Assembly (NCBI GenBank): GCA_965262365.1
Contig: OZ253541.1
Span: 2,666,001-2,730,000 of the forward strand
Length of the DNA: 64,000 nucleotides
Source of the DNA: UBA6522 sp965262365
Lineage (GTDB): Bacteria > Pseudomonadota > Gammaproteobacteria > Steroidobacterales > Rariloculaceae
Reading direction: 5' to 3'
The notes beneath the pieces are model-generated. The model had not been told where the DNA came from. It ran no database searches and was given only the letters and a program-made list of their open reading frames with translations. Positions 51,689-59,494 of the stretch are shown here, piece by piece. The stretch's first letter is position 1. Every line of letters begins with the position of its first letter. A program made the translations under genes and the position numbers.

Positions 51689-53045
51689 GGTAGCGGCGCA
51701 CCACGTGAAGCGCGATGATGTTCAGGATCAACGTCGTCATGAACAACAGCAGCCCGAGAGCAAATGCCGCCAGCGTCTTGGCGCTGTCGAATTCCTGGTC
51801 GCCGACTAGAAGGGTCACGATCTGCACGGTGACCGTAGTGACCGCCTCCAGGGGATTCACCGTGAGATTCGCGGCCAGACCAGCGGCCATGACCACGATC
51901 ATGGTCTCGCCGATCGCCCTGGACGCCGCCAGCAAGACGCCTCCAACGATACCCGGCAACGCGGCCGGAATGACCACCTGCCGGATGGTCTCCGACTGGG
52001 TGGCGCCCAGGCCGTACGAGCCATCGCGGAGATCCTGGGGGACCGCGTTTATCACGTCATCGGAAAGGGAAGAAACAAAGGGGATGATCATGATCCCCAT
52101 CACCAGGCCGGCGCCGAGCGCGCTCTCCGACGAAACGCTGAGCCCCAGGCCTTCGCCGAACTGACGCAGTAACGGGCCCACCGTCAGTGCTGCGAAATAG
52201 CCATACACGACAGTAGGGATACCCGCGAGCACCTCGAGCATGGGTTTGGCAAAGGAACGCACCCGCGAGTTTGCATACTCCGACAGGTAGATCGCCGACA
52301 TGAGTCCCACCGGAACCGCCACCAGCATGGCGATGCCCGAGATCAGCAGCGTACCGGCAAACAGCGGCACCGCACCGAACGCACCCGATGACCCCACCTG
52401 ATCCGGACGAATCGCCGTCTGCGGACTCCAACTCAGGCCAAAGAGAAACTCCAGTGGAGAAACTTGCTGAAAGAAGCGCAGGGCCTCGAACAGGACGGAG
52501 AGAAAAATGCCGATGGTCGTGAAAATTGCAACCGTCGAAGCCGCCATCAGCAGTACTTCAATTGTCCGCTCCACCTTGTTGCGGGCGCGCAATCCGGGCT
52601 CCACCCTCCGGAATGCCCACCCAAGGCTCGCCAGGCCAACGAGAAGCACCACCAGCGTGATGCCCAGATCGATGATTCGCTGCAGCGACATGTATCGTGA
52701 CGCGGCCGCAAGAATCTCGTCGCTCTGTTCGCCGGAGACGATATTGCCCTCGACCAGGTTCCTGATGTCGTTGTACACCAGTCCGAGTTCGGCCTCTGGA
52801 AGTTCAAGGGTTGCCACCGGCAGCGTCGCGAGCACTTGCGTACGGATGAAGCCGGGTTCGGCCAACTGCCAGAGGCAATAGAGCACCAGCGCCGGCAGCG
52901 CGCACCAGATAGCGACGTAGCTGCCGTAGTAGCCGGGCAGGGAGTGAAACGTTACCCCGGTACTTGACGCTGACCGGCGCCGTCCCAGCGCGTAGGCCAC
53001 CGCGGTCATGACCAGCAAGGCCACCAGAACCGTGGAGGATGGCAT
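51672..53045 (-). CDS. pstC: phosphate ABC transporter permease PstC, extended
   Basis: A 457-residue permease. The C-terminal part is a normal PstC core (GAVPLFAGTLLISGIAMLVAVPVGLMSAIYLSEYA and the EAA-like GSYGLGATQSETIRQVVIPAALPGIVGG). The N-terminal 170 residues add two or three extra membrane helices around a periplasmic loop, absent from E. coli PstC (319). The paired enlargement of PstA and PstC suggests a common variant of the transporter. Confidence 0.95.
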   Translation of the reverse strand: MPSSTVLVALLVMTAVAYALGRRRSASSTGVTFHSLPGYYGSYVAIWCALPALVLYCLWQLAEPGFIRTQVLATLPVATLELPEAELGLVYNDIRNLVEGNIVSGEQSDEILAAASRYMSLQRIIDLGITLVVLLVGLASLGWAFRRVEPGLRARNKVERTIEVLLMAASTVAIFTTIGIFLSVLFEALRFFQQVSPLEFLFGLSWSPQTAIRPDQVGSSGAFGAVPLFAGTLLISGIAMLVAVPVGLMSAIYLSEYANSRVRSFAKPMLEVLAGIPTVVYGYFAALTVGPLLRQFGEGLGLSVSSESALGAGLVMGIMIIPFVSSLSDDVINAVPQDLRDGSYGLGATQSETIRQVVIPAALPGIVGGVLLAASRAIGETMIVVMAAGLAANLTVNPLEAVTTVTVQIVTLLVGDQEFDSAKTLAAFALGLLLFMTTLILNIIALHVVRRYREQYE

Positions 53046-53093
53046 CGGGCAGCTCTACAGTGGCGTCATCGTGGGGGTCACTCGGACCTCAGG

Positions 53094-54146
53094 TCAGTGC
53101 GAGAGGCTGACGCTTTCCAGGCCCTGAACCGCCTGGAGCACTGTCCGGCGTTCGGCGTCCGGAAGCGGGATCAGGCCCCGGTCGGACAGGTACCCGAATT
53201 CGCCCCAGGCAGCCTCGCTCGTGAGTTCCGCCAGAAATTCCTCGATACCCGGTATCTCTCCGACGTGAAGCTTCTTGACATAGCTGTACAGGGGGCGTAA
53301 CACGGGGTAGCTGCCGTCTGCGATGGAATCGAATTCAGGTGCGACTCCGTCGATGAACGAACCCCGGACCTTGTCCTGATTCTGATCGAGGAAGCTGTAT
53401 CCGAAAATCCCCAGCGCGGTCGGATTGGCTTCGAGCTTCTGGACGATGAGATTATCGTTTTCCCCCGCCTCGATGAACAGGCCGTCCTCCCGCATGGTGA
53501 AACACGCGGCATCGCGAGCATCGTCGTCAAGGGACTCGATCAAGGGAAGCGCCTCGCATCCGGCCAGCATGACCAATTCCACGAAGGCGTCGCGTGTTCC
53601 TGACGTCGGTGGTGGACCGAGCACTTCAATGCGCCTGTCGGGCAAGTCAGTGTCGATATCGGCCCACGATTCGTAGGGATTCGGGATCAGGCTGCTGCCG
53701 GTGGAATCGGGGATGTTCTTTGCCAGCGCCAGGTAGATCTGCTCGCGCGTCAGACGGTACGTGGGCGCGCCCTTGAAATTGGCCAGTACGATGCCGTCGT
53801 AGCCCATTTTTACTTCGACGACTTCCGCGACGCCATTGCTGGCACAATCGTCGATCTCCGACTGCCGCACACGCCGGGAAGAATTGGTGATATCCGGAAA
53901 CTGGACTCCCACGCCGGAACAAAAGAGCTTGAACCCGCCGCCGGATCCCGTGGACTCGATCTTCGGCGTACTGAAATCGGTGGCGCGTCCGAACCGCTCG
54001 GCGACCACAGTCGAAAACGGGTACACGGTCGATGAACCGACGATGCTGATGTAGTCTCTGGCGGCTTGCGCGTGCGCCGTTTGGACAAGGAAGGCGGCCC
54101 CCAGTCCGGACACGCACGCAACCAACGAAGCGGAATACTTTCCCAT
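53094..54146 (-). CDS. pstS: phosphate ABC transporter substrate-binding protein
   Basis: A 350-residue periplasmic protein. Signal peptide 1-27 (GLGAAFLVQTAHAQ), then ISIVGSSTVYPFSTVVAERFGR, the usual PstS phosphate-loop start, IESTGSGGGFKLFC, ITNSSRRVRQSEI and LGPPPTSGTRDAFVEL. It heads pstSCAB. A weak PhoB-box-like direct repeat is upstream at 54193-54210. Confidence 0.94.
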   Translation of the reverse strand: MGKYSASLVACVSGLGAAFLVQTAHAQAARDYISIVGSSTVYPFSTVVAERFGRATDFSTPKIESTGSGGGFKLFCSGVGVQFPDITNSSRRVRQSEIDDCASNGVAEVVEVKMGYDGIVLANFKGAPTYRLTREQIYLALAKNIPDSTGSSLIPNPYESWADIDTDLPDRRIEVLGPPPTSGTRDAFVELVMLAGCEALPLIESLDDDARDAACFTMREDGLFIEAGENDNLIVQKLEANPTALGIFGYSFLDQNQDKVRGSFIDGVAPEFDSIADGSYPVLRPLYSYVKKLHVGEIPGIEEFLAELTSEAAWGEFGYLSDRGLIPLPDAERRTVLQAVQGLESVSLSH

Positions 54147-54192
54147 CGTATCTCCCAGTAAGAAAACGAGTGAATTGCCGAACCCGGACAGC

Positions 54193-54210
54193 GTGCCAGC
54201 CGAATGTTAA
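54193..54210 (-). promoter_or_regulatory. weak Pho-box-like repeat upstream of pstS
   Basis: On the minus strand TTAACAT and CTGGCAC are separated by four bases, the 11-base period of PhoB boxes (consensus CTGTCAT). They match at 4 and 5 of 7 positions. The location, about 50 bases upstream of the pstS ATG, is right, but the match is marginal. Confidence 0.3.
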
Positions 54211-54287
54211 GGATTCATTGCAGTTGAGTCGAGATATGATATAGCCGCCCTGCAAGTGGCTCCTTCTGCCACGAACGAAGATCGACC

Positions 54288-55469
54288 ATGACCGATTGGA
54301 ACAAAGCGGTATTGAACCTGACCCGCGACCTGGTCCGGATGCAGTCGGTGACTCCGCAAGACGCCGGCTGCCAGGCGCTGCTCGGCGCCATCTTGCAGGA
54401 ATCCGGGTTCCAGGTTGAGTCCATGCGATTCGGCAAGGTGGACAATCTCTGGGCACGCAGGGGCAACGGCGGGCCGTTGCTGTGCTTTGCCGGGCATACG
54501 GATGTGGTGCCGCCGGGCCCTGCGGAGGATTGGGCGGTCGATCCGTTCGCAGCAAGGATCCATGACGGCCGCTTGATCGCAAGGGGCGCTGCCGACATGA
54601 AGTCCGGTCTCGCTGCGATGACGGTGGCCTGCCGACGATTTGTACACGACTATCCCGATCACCCCGGCTCCATCGCATTCCTGATCACCAGCGATGAGGA
54701 GGGTGAGGCACGGGACGGAACGCTCAGGGTGATGGAAACGCTGGATCGCAGAGGCGAACGCATTGACTGGTGCGTGATCGGCGAACCATCCAGCTCAAGC
54801 AATCTTGGCGATACCATCCGCGTAGGCCGCCGCGGCAGCCTGACAGGTTTGATGACATTGCGCGGGATTCAGGGGCATGTCGCCTACCCTGACGAGGCCA
54901 GGAACCCGATCCACGATCTGGCGAATTTCGTCAGCGCCGTCAACCGCGAACCCCTGGACCAGGGCAACGACCTCTTTCCTCCCAGCAGCTTTCAGATGGT
55001 CAATGTCCACAGCGACACCGGCGCGACCAACGTGATACCGGGCGAACTCAGGTGCCGCTTCAACTTTCGCTATTCCACCGAGTGGACCCTGCAATCGCTG
55101 GTCGAACACATCGAGTCCCTGACGGCGGAACTCGGCATCGACTGCGACATCGATTGGCGCGACGTCGGACGGCCGTTTCTGACCGCCGATGGAAGATTGA
55201 CCAGGGCGGTTGCCCGGGCCGTGCGGGAACAGACGGGGCGGGAGCCCGAGTGTTCCACCAGCGGCGGTACTTCCGACGGGCGCTTCATTTCTCCCTACGG
55301 TGTGGATGTGGTGGAATTCGGCCCGGACAACCGCACCATTCACAAGGTGAACGAAGCGGTTCGGGTGGACGACCTGCCCGTTCTTCAGAGGACCTACTAC
55401 CGTATCGCCGAACTGCTATTGATAGAGCCGGCCGATATCCGACGGGGGCGTCCCGAGCGCGCGGATTGA
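54288..55469 (+). CDS. dapE: succinyl-diaminopimelate desuccinylase
   Basis: A 393-residue di-zinc M20 peptidase-family enzyme that removes succinate from N-succinyl-LL-diaminopimelate. Metal motifs are CFAGHTDVVPPGP (His and Asp), AADMKSGLAAM, the Glu pair ITSDEEGEARDG, and the C-terminal EFGPDNRTIHKVNE (His). The dimerisation domain is present and the length is standard. Divergent from pstS. Confidence 0.97.
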   Translation: MTDWNKAVLNLTRDLVRMQSVTPQDAGCQALLGAILQESGFQVESMRFGKVDNLWARRGNGGPLLCFAGHTDVVPPGPAEDWAVDPFAARIHDGRLIARGAADMKSGLAAMTVACRRFVHDYPDHPGSIAFLITSDEEGEARDGTLRVMETLDRRGERIDWCVIGEPSSSSNLGDTIRVGRRGSLTGLMTLRGIQGHVAYPDEARNPIHDLANFVSAVNREPLDQGNDLFPPSSFQMVNVHSDTGATNVIPGELRCRFNFRYSTEWTLQSLVEHIESLTAELGIDCDIDWRDVGRPFLTADGRLTRAVARAVREQTGREPECSTSGGTSDGRFISPYGVDVVEFGPDNRTIHKVNEAVRVDDLPVLQRTYYRIAELLLIEPADIRRGRPERAD

Positions 55470-55477
55470 TCCGGGCT

Positions 55478-55999
55478 CTACGGGCGCGATGAAAACGCGC
55501 TCGGTCGCGGCAGGCGATTCCAGTTCGCTGCCACGGCCAGAACGCTCAACAGAACGAACCAGACCAGCGCCCAACTGGGCATACTGAGGCCGACAAACGA
55601 CCACACCACCTCCGCGCATTCCCCGGACCCGGTCAATACCAGCCGCAGCATATCCATCAGCGGAAACGCGTCAAGCAAGTAGGACAGACCCGGTCCGCAG
55701 GCCGGTACCTGGTCGGCGGGAAGGTTCTGAATGTAGACATGCCGAGCGGCGATGACCCCCCCTGCGACATTGGGGATCAGCGCGGCCAATCCATAGAGCC
55801 GGGCCATTCCCGGAGCATGCAGCCCGGCGACGAGAAACACCGCGCCACCGGCAATGAAGGCGACGCGCTGGAAGATGCAAAGCGGGCACGCCTCAAGACC
55901 AAGCCCGTACTGAGCGTACAGCGCGTAACCGATCAGCCCGGCAACAATCGCGCATCCGGCCAGGTTGGCCAATCGCCGTTCGCGCAGGGATCGCATCAT
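55478..55999 (-). CDS. dsbB: disulfide bond formation protein B
   Basis: A 173-residue, four-helix inner-membrane protein that reoxidises DsbA and passes electrons to quinone. The quinone-side CPLC is at Cys38/Cys41 and the periplasmic pair at Cys101/Cys128 (VPACGPG and SGECAEV), all four catalytic cysteines. ATGATG at 55999 overlaps the phoU stop, so dsbB is coupled to the pho operon, an uncommon arrangement. No dsbA is in the window. Confidence 0.95.
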   Translation of the reverse strand: MMRSLRERRLANLAGCAIVAGLIGYALYAQYGLGLEACPLCIFQRVAFIAGGAVFLVAGLHAPGMARLYGLAALIPNVAGGVIAARHVYIQNLPADQVPACGPGLSYLLDAFPLMDMLRLVLTGSGECAEVVWSFVGLSMPSWALVWFVLLSVLAVAANWNRLPRPSAFSSRP

Positions 56000-56736
56000 G
56001 GAGCAGTCTCCTTCTGGCCGCCTGCCAGACTGACTTCCGATTCTACGCTCTTCAGACTGGAGTGGCGGACATCCGTTCCGTGAGCCATGTAAATGGAGTG
56101 CTCGCAGATATTCTTGGTGTGATCGCCGATCCGCTCAAGCGCGCGGGCAGCCCAACTCAGATCCATTTCACGAGTGATGGTTCGTGGATCCTCCAGCATG
56201 AATGTCAGACTCTGGCGGTAAATGGCCTCGTACTCTTCGTCGACGACCCTGTCCGCCTTCATGACCTCGAGCCCCAGCTGCACGTCCAGGCGCGCAAACG
56301 CATCCAGCGCACCTCGAATCATTCCCTTCACGTGTTGAGCCAGATTTCGCAGCTCGCGAAAGTTTGTGGACGGGCGTTCAACCGTCGCAAGCCGAGCGGC
56401 GAGCTGACCGATTTTCTCCGTCTCGTCTCCGATTCGCTCAAGGTCCGTGATGGTCTTCATGGCGGCAACGATGAGGCGCAGATCTCCCGCCGCAGGCGCA
56501 CGGGTTGCCAGAATTCGCCGGCACTCCTCGTCAATGCGTATTTCCATTTCGTTTACTTGCCGGTCCAGGTCAGCGACGCTGAGGCCCAGTTCGCTGTCGG
56601 CCTCCGCAACCGCCGTGATGGCGCGGTCGAACTGTTCTTCGACCAAACCGCCCATATTCAGGACAAGGTTCTGAATTCCCGCAAGATCCTTGTTGAAGCT
56701 GCGGGAGGTGTGCTGGCTTAGGGATTCGACTTCCAT
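55996..56736 (-). CDS. phoU: phosphate signalling protein PhoU
   Basis: A 246-residue, all-helical protein with two three-helix bundles and E/DxxxD metal-binding repeats (MEIRIDEECRRILATRAPAAGDLR and DEEYEAIYRQSLTFM). It links Pst transport activity to the PhoR kinase and keeps the regulon off in high phosphate. Here it is between phoR (TAATG overlap) and dsbB, not behind pstB. Confidence 0.96.
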   Translation of the reverse strand: MEVESLSQHTSRSFNKDLAGIQNLVLNMGGLVEEQFDRAITAVAEADSELGLSVADLDRQVNEMEIRIDEECRRILATRAPAAGDLRLIVAAMKTITDLERIGDETEKIGQLAARLATVERPSTNFRELRNLAQHVKGMIRGALDAFARLDVQLGLEVMKADRVVDEEYEAIYRQSLTFMLEDPRTITREMDLSWAARALERIGDHTKNICEHSIYMAHGTDVRHSSLKSVESEVSLAGGQKETAP

Positions 56737-58070
56737 TACGGCGCGATTATATTACACGTGGGAGAACCGCTGACTGAGGCACCGCCCCGGGCAACAAGCC
56801 GGCTGTCGGGAAACTGGCACGCGAACAGGCTGCCCGCACCCACCTCGCTCTCGATACTCAGGCTGGCACCATGACGCTGCAGGGCGTGCTTCACGATGGC
56901 CAGGCCGAGCCCCGTACCTCCAAGTTCCCGCGAGCGTCCGGGATCGACACGGAAGAACCGCTCGGTCACCCGCGGAATGCATTCCTCCGGGATGCCGATT
57001 CCGGTATCCCGCACGGAGAAGATTGCACCATTGTCATTGCGCTCCCAACGCACTTCGACGGTGCCTTCGGGAGGGGTGAAACGAACGGCGTTACCCACCA
57101 GGTTGTGAAAGATCGAATGCACTTCAGCCTCGCTTCCCAGCAGCGCAAAATCGGTCATGAAATGCACGGAAATCCCGGGCAAACCCGGAATAGACACGAA
57201 CTCCCGCTCGACAAACTCCAACATCCCGACCACATCGACAAAATCATGCGGCGCCTCTTCGGGCGACGATTCCAGATGGGTGAGTTCGATCAGGTCGCGC
57301 AATATTCCCGTCATCCGCGACACCTGCCGCTCCATTTCGGCAACAGGCGTACTCCATCCCTTCGGAATCCCGGTATCGTGCGCAAGCGCGTCCAGATAAC
57401 CGCCGATAACGGTCAGCGGTGAGCGTAATTCATGCGAGGCATTGGCGACGAAGTCGCGCCGGGTACGTTCCAGGCGCACTTCCCGGGTGATGTCCCGGAT
57501 GATCGCCAGGCGCTGGGCCTTTCCGTACGGGATGATCTGCACGGACAACTGTCCGCCGTCCACCGCCGGCGAGGGGATGCTGACCGTGTCGCCCCCCGGA
57601 TCCTCCAGATGACTGACGAAATCGGGATTCCGGATCAGGTTGTCGATGCGTTGCCCCACGTCGGTCGCAAGATTCAGCCCCAACAACCGCACGGCCGCCC
57701 GGTTACACCACAGAATCTCGTTTCGGGCATTCAGGATGATGCCGCCATCGTGCAGTGCCCTGGTGGACTGCCTGACCTCCCGCAACAGGCGCCGATAACG
57801 CTTCTTGCGGTGCCGCGACTTGGACCTTAGCCGGATAGCGACGGAGTACAGTTCCGCCCACAGTCCCCTCGTTTCGGACGGAACAGGCGCGCCCTTTTCC
57901 AACGCGCGGTCGAGGTGGTAAAGATTTCGGAGCGTGACGGCGAGGTACAGTGCCAGGGCTCCGACGAGCCACCAGGCGAGATTACCCAGCCAGATTCCGG
58001 CGAGGAACGCGAGCGCCAGCCACACTCCTGAATATACGAAATGCGAGACCCATCGATTCGGCAACTTCAA
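56736..58070 (-). CDS. phoR: phosphate regulon sensor histidine kinase PhoR
   Basis: A 444-residue inner-membrane kinase. Two N-terminal membrane helices (residues about 11-50), a basic linker, a PAS domain (about 100-195) and the HisKA/HATPase core: phosphoacceptor His213 in ASHELRSPLTVIGG, N-box HNLVGNAVRFTP, G boxes DTGIGIPEECIP and GGTGLGLAIVKH. TTG 58070 overlaps the phoB stop (TTGA). Confidence 0.96.
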   Translation of the reverse strand: MKLPNRWVSHFVYSGVWLALAFLAGIWLGNLAWWLVGALALYLAVTLRNLYHLDRALEKGAPVPSETRGLWAELYSVAIRLRSKSRHRKKRYRRLLREVRQSTRALHDGGIILNARNEILWCNRAAVRLLGLNLATDVGQRIDNLIRNPDFVSHLEDPGGDTVSIPSPAVDGGQLSVQIIPYGKAQRLAIIRDITREVRLERTRRDFVANASHELRSPLTVIGGYLDALAHDTGIPKGWSTPVAEMERQVSRMTGILRDLIELTHLESSPEEAPHDFVDVVGMLEFVEREFVSIPGLPGISVHFMTDFALLGSEAEVHSIFHNLVGNAVRFTPPEGTVEVRWERNDNGAIFSVRDTGIGIPEECIPRVTERFFRVDPGRSRELGGTGLGLAIVKHALQRHGASLSIESEVGAGSLFACQFPDSRLVARGGASVSGSPTCNIIAP

Positions 58071-58756
58071 GCCTCACGTGGAGAAAACCGGTAACCTGCG
58101 CCGCGAACGGTCTGTACCAGTTTATCGTATCCGGAGGCGGTGAGCGCCTTGCGCAGCCGGCGGATGTGCACGTCCACCGTGCGTTCCTCCACGTAGACAT
58201 TCCCTCCCCATATCCGGTCCAGGAGTTGAGCGCGCGAATAGACGCGATCCGGGTGGTGCATGAAGAAATGCAGTATCCGGTATTCGGTCGGTCCCAGGGA
58301 AATCTCGGTACCGTCGACGCTGACCCGGTGGCTCGCCGTATTCAGCTTCAGCCTGCCGGCGGTCACGGTCTCGTCCTGAAACGCGGCGCCCCGCCGAAGT
58401 ACGACCTTGATCCGGGCCAGCAATTCGCGCGGCGAGAACGGCTTGGTGATGTAGTCGTCGGCACCGCCCTCCAGGCCCGCCACCCGGTCGTCTTCCTGGA
58501 CTCGCGCCGTCAGCATGATGACCGGTATCTCCCGGGTCTCCGGATCCCGCTTCAGTTGCCGCGTCAGTTCCAGTCCGCTCATGTCCGGCAACATCCAATC
58601 CATCAACACCACGTCGGGGTACCTGTCGGCCATCGACGAACGGGCTTCCACTCCCGTGGCCGCGGAAAGAACCTCGTACCCGGCCCGGCCGAGATTGAAA
58701 GCCAGCATTTCGCGTATCGCCGCCTCGTCTTCTACAACAAGAACCTTCTGTAGCAT
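58067..58756 (-). CDS. phoB: phosphate regulon response regulator PhoB
   Basis: A 229-residue OmpR/PhoB-class activator. Receiver domain with acidic Glu9/Asp10, phosphoacceptor Asp53 (VLMDWMLPDMSG) and ADDYITKPFS; winged helix from about residue 130 with VYSRAQLLDRIWGGNVYVEERTVDVHIRRLRKAL. ATG 58756 (MLQKVLVVEDE) is chosen over ATG 58780, which adds eight non-conserved residues. First gene of phoB-phoR-phoU-dsbB. Confidence 0.97.
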   Translation of the reverse strand: MLQKVLVVEDEAAIREMLAFNLGRAGYEVLSAATGVEARSSMADRYPDVVLMDWMLPDMSGLELTRQLKRDPETREIPVIMLTARVQEDDRVAGLEGGADDYITKPFSPRELLARIKVVLRRGAAFQDETVTAGRLKLNTASHRVSVDGTEISLGPTEYRILHFFMHHPDRVYSRAQLLDRIWGGNVYVEERTVDVHIRRLRKALTASGYDKLVQTVRGAGYRFSPREA

Positions 58757-58807
58757 CGCTTTCTTTCCGGAAACCATCATTACACGCTGAAATTATTACA
58801 GTTCGAT

Positions 58808-59494
58808 TCAGTCCGAACCACCGGCGGGTTTCCACGCAGACTCCGACCTGAGATACGCCGGATTCGCCTCTTCGGGGACACGGCCCCGACCGGCAGCCAG
58901 GTCGGCCGCAGCCAGGGGGAAAAGATCGACCGCCCGCGGGCAAGCGTGCGCAAGAACAATCCTGGCTTTCGCCGTCAACCCGGCAAGTTCGTCATTGTAG
59001 ACATCGAATCCATTCCCCGCCGCGCTCCACGACGCCATCCCCGCGTCGGTTACCGCCTCGGGCACCGTTAACTGTTCGGTACCCACAACGCGGGCAAGCC
59101 CATTTCGAACCTCGAAAGCGGCCCAATAGACCTCACCCATGCGCGCATCGACGCAGACCAGGGTATTGGACGAACCGTGCGTCCGCCACAGCCCTTGTGC
59201 CGTCGCCGCGAGACTGGACACCGGCAGCAGCGGTATCCCGGTTGCCAAACCGAGTCCCTGGGCGGCCGCGGCGGCGATGCGCAGGCCGGTGAAGGAACCG
59301 GGCCCCCGACCGAAAGCGATGCCGTCGAGATCGGCCAGTTGCAGGTCCGCGCCAGCCAGCAGTCTGGCTCCCAGCGGCAATAGCTGCGCGGTCTGCTGGC
59401 GCGCGGTCGGTATGGTTGCCTGACGAACGTCGCCGTCAATGGCAAGGGCGACGGAACCCTCGCCGCTGGAGGTTTCAAACGCCAGCAGTTTCAT
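58808..59494 (-). CDS. tsaB: tRNA threonylcarbamoyladenosine biosynthesis protein TsaB
   Basis: A 228-residue ASKHA-fold partner of TsaD for the universal t6A37 modification of ANN-decoding tRNAs. The N-terminus KLLAFETSSGEGSVALAID and the FGRGPGSFTGLRIAAAAAQGL segment are typical. ATG 59494 overlaps the end of yoaA by 20 bases; an upstream in-frame extension lies within yoaA. The yoaA-tsaB pairing is also found in E. coli. Confidence 0.97.
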   Translation of the reverse strand: MKLLAFETSSGEGSVALAIDGDVRQATIPTARQQTAQLLPLGARLLAGADLQLADLDGIAFGRGPGSFTGLRIAAAAAQGLGLATGIPLLPVSSLAATAQGLWRTHGSSNTLVCVDARMGEVYWAAFEVRNGLARVVGTEQLTVPEAVTDAGMASWSAAGNGFDVYNDELAGLTAKARIVLAHACPRAVDLFPLAAADLAAGRGRVPEEANPAYLRSESAWKPAGGSD

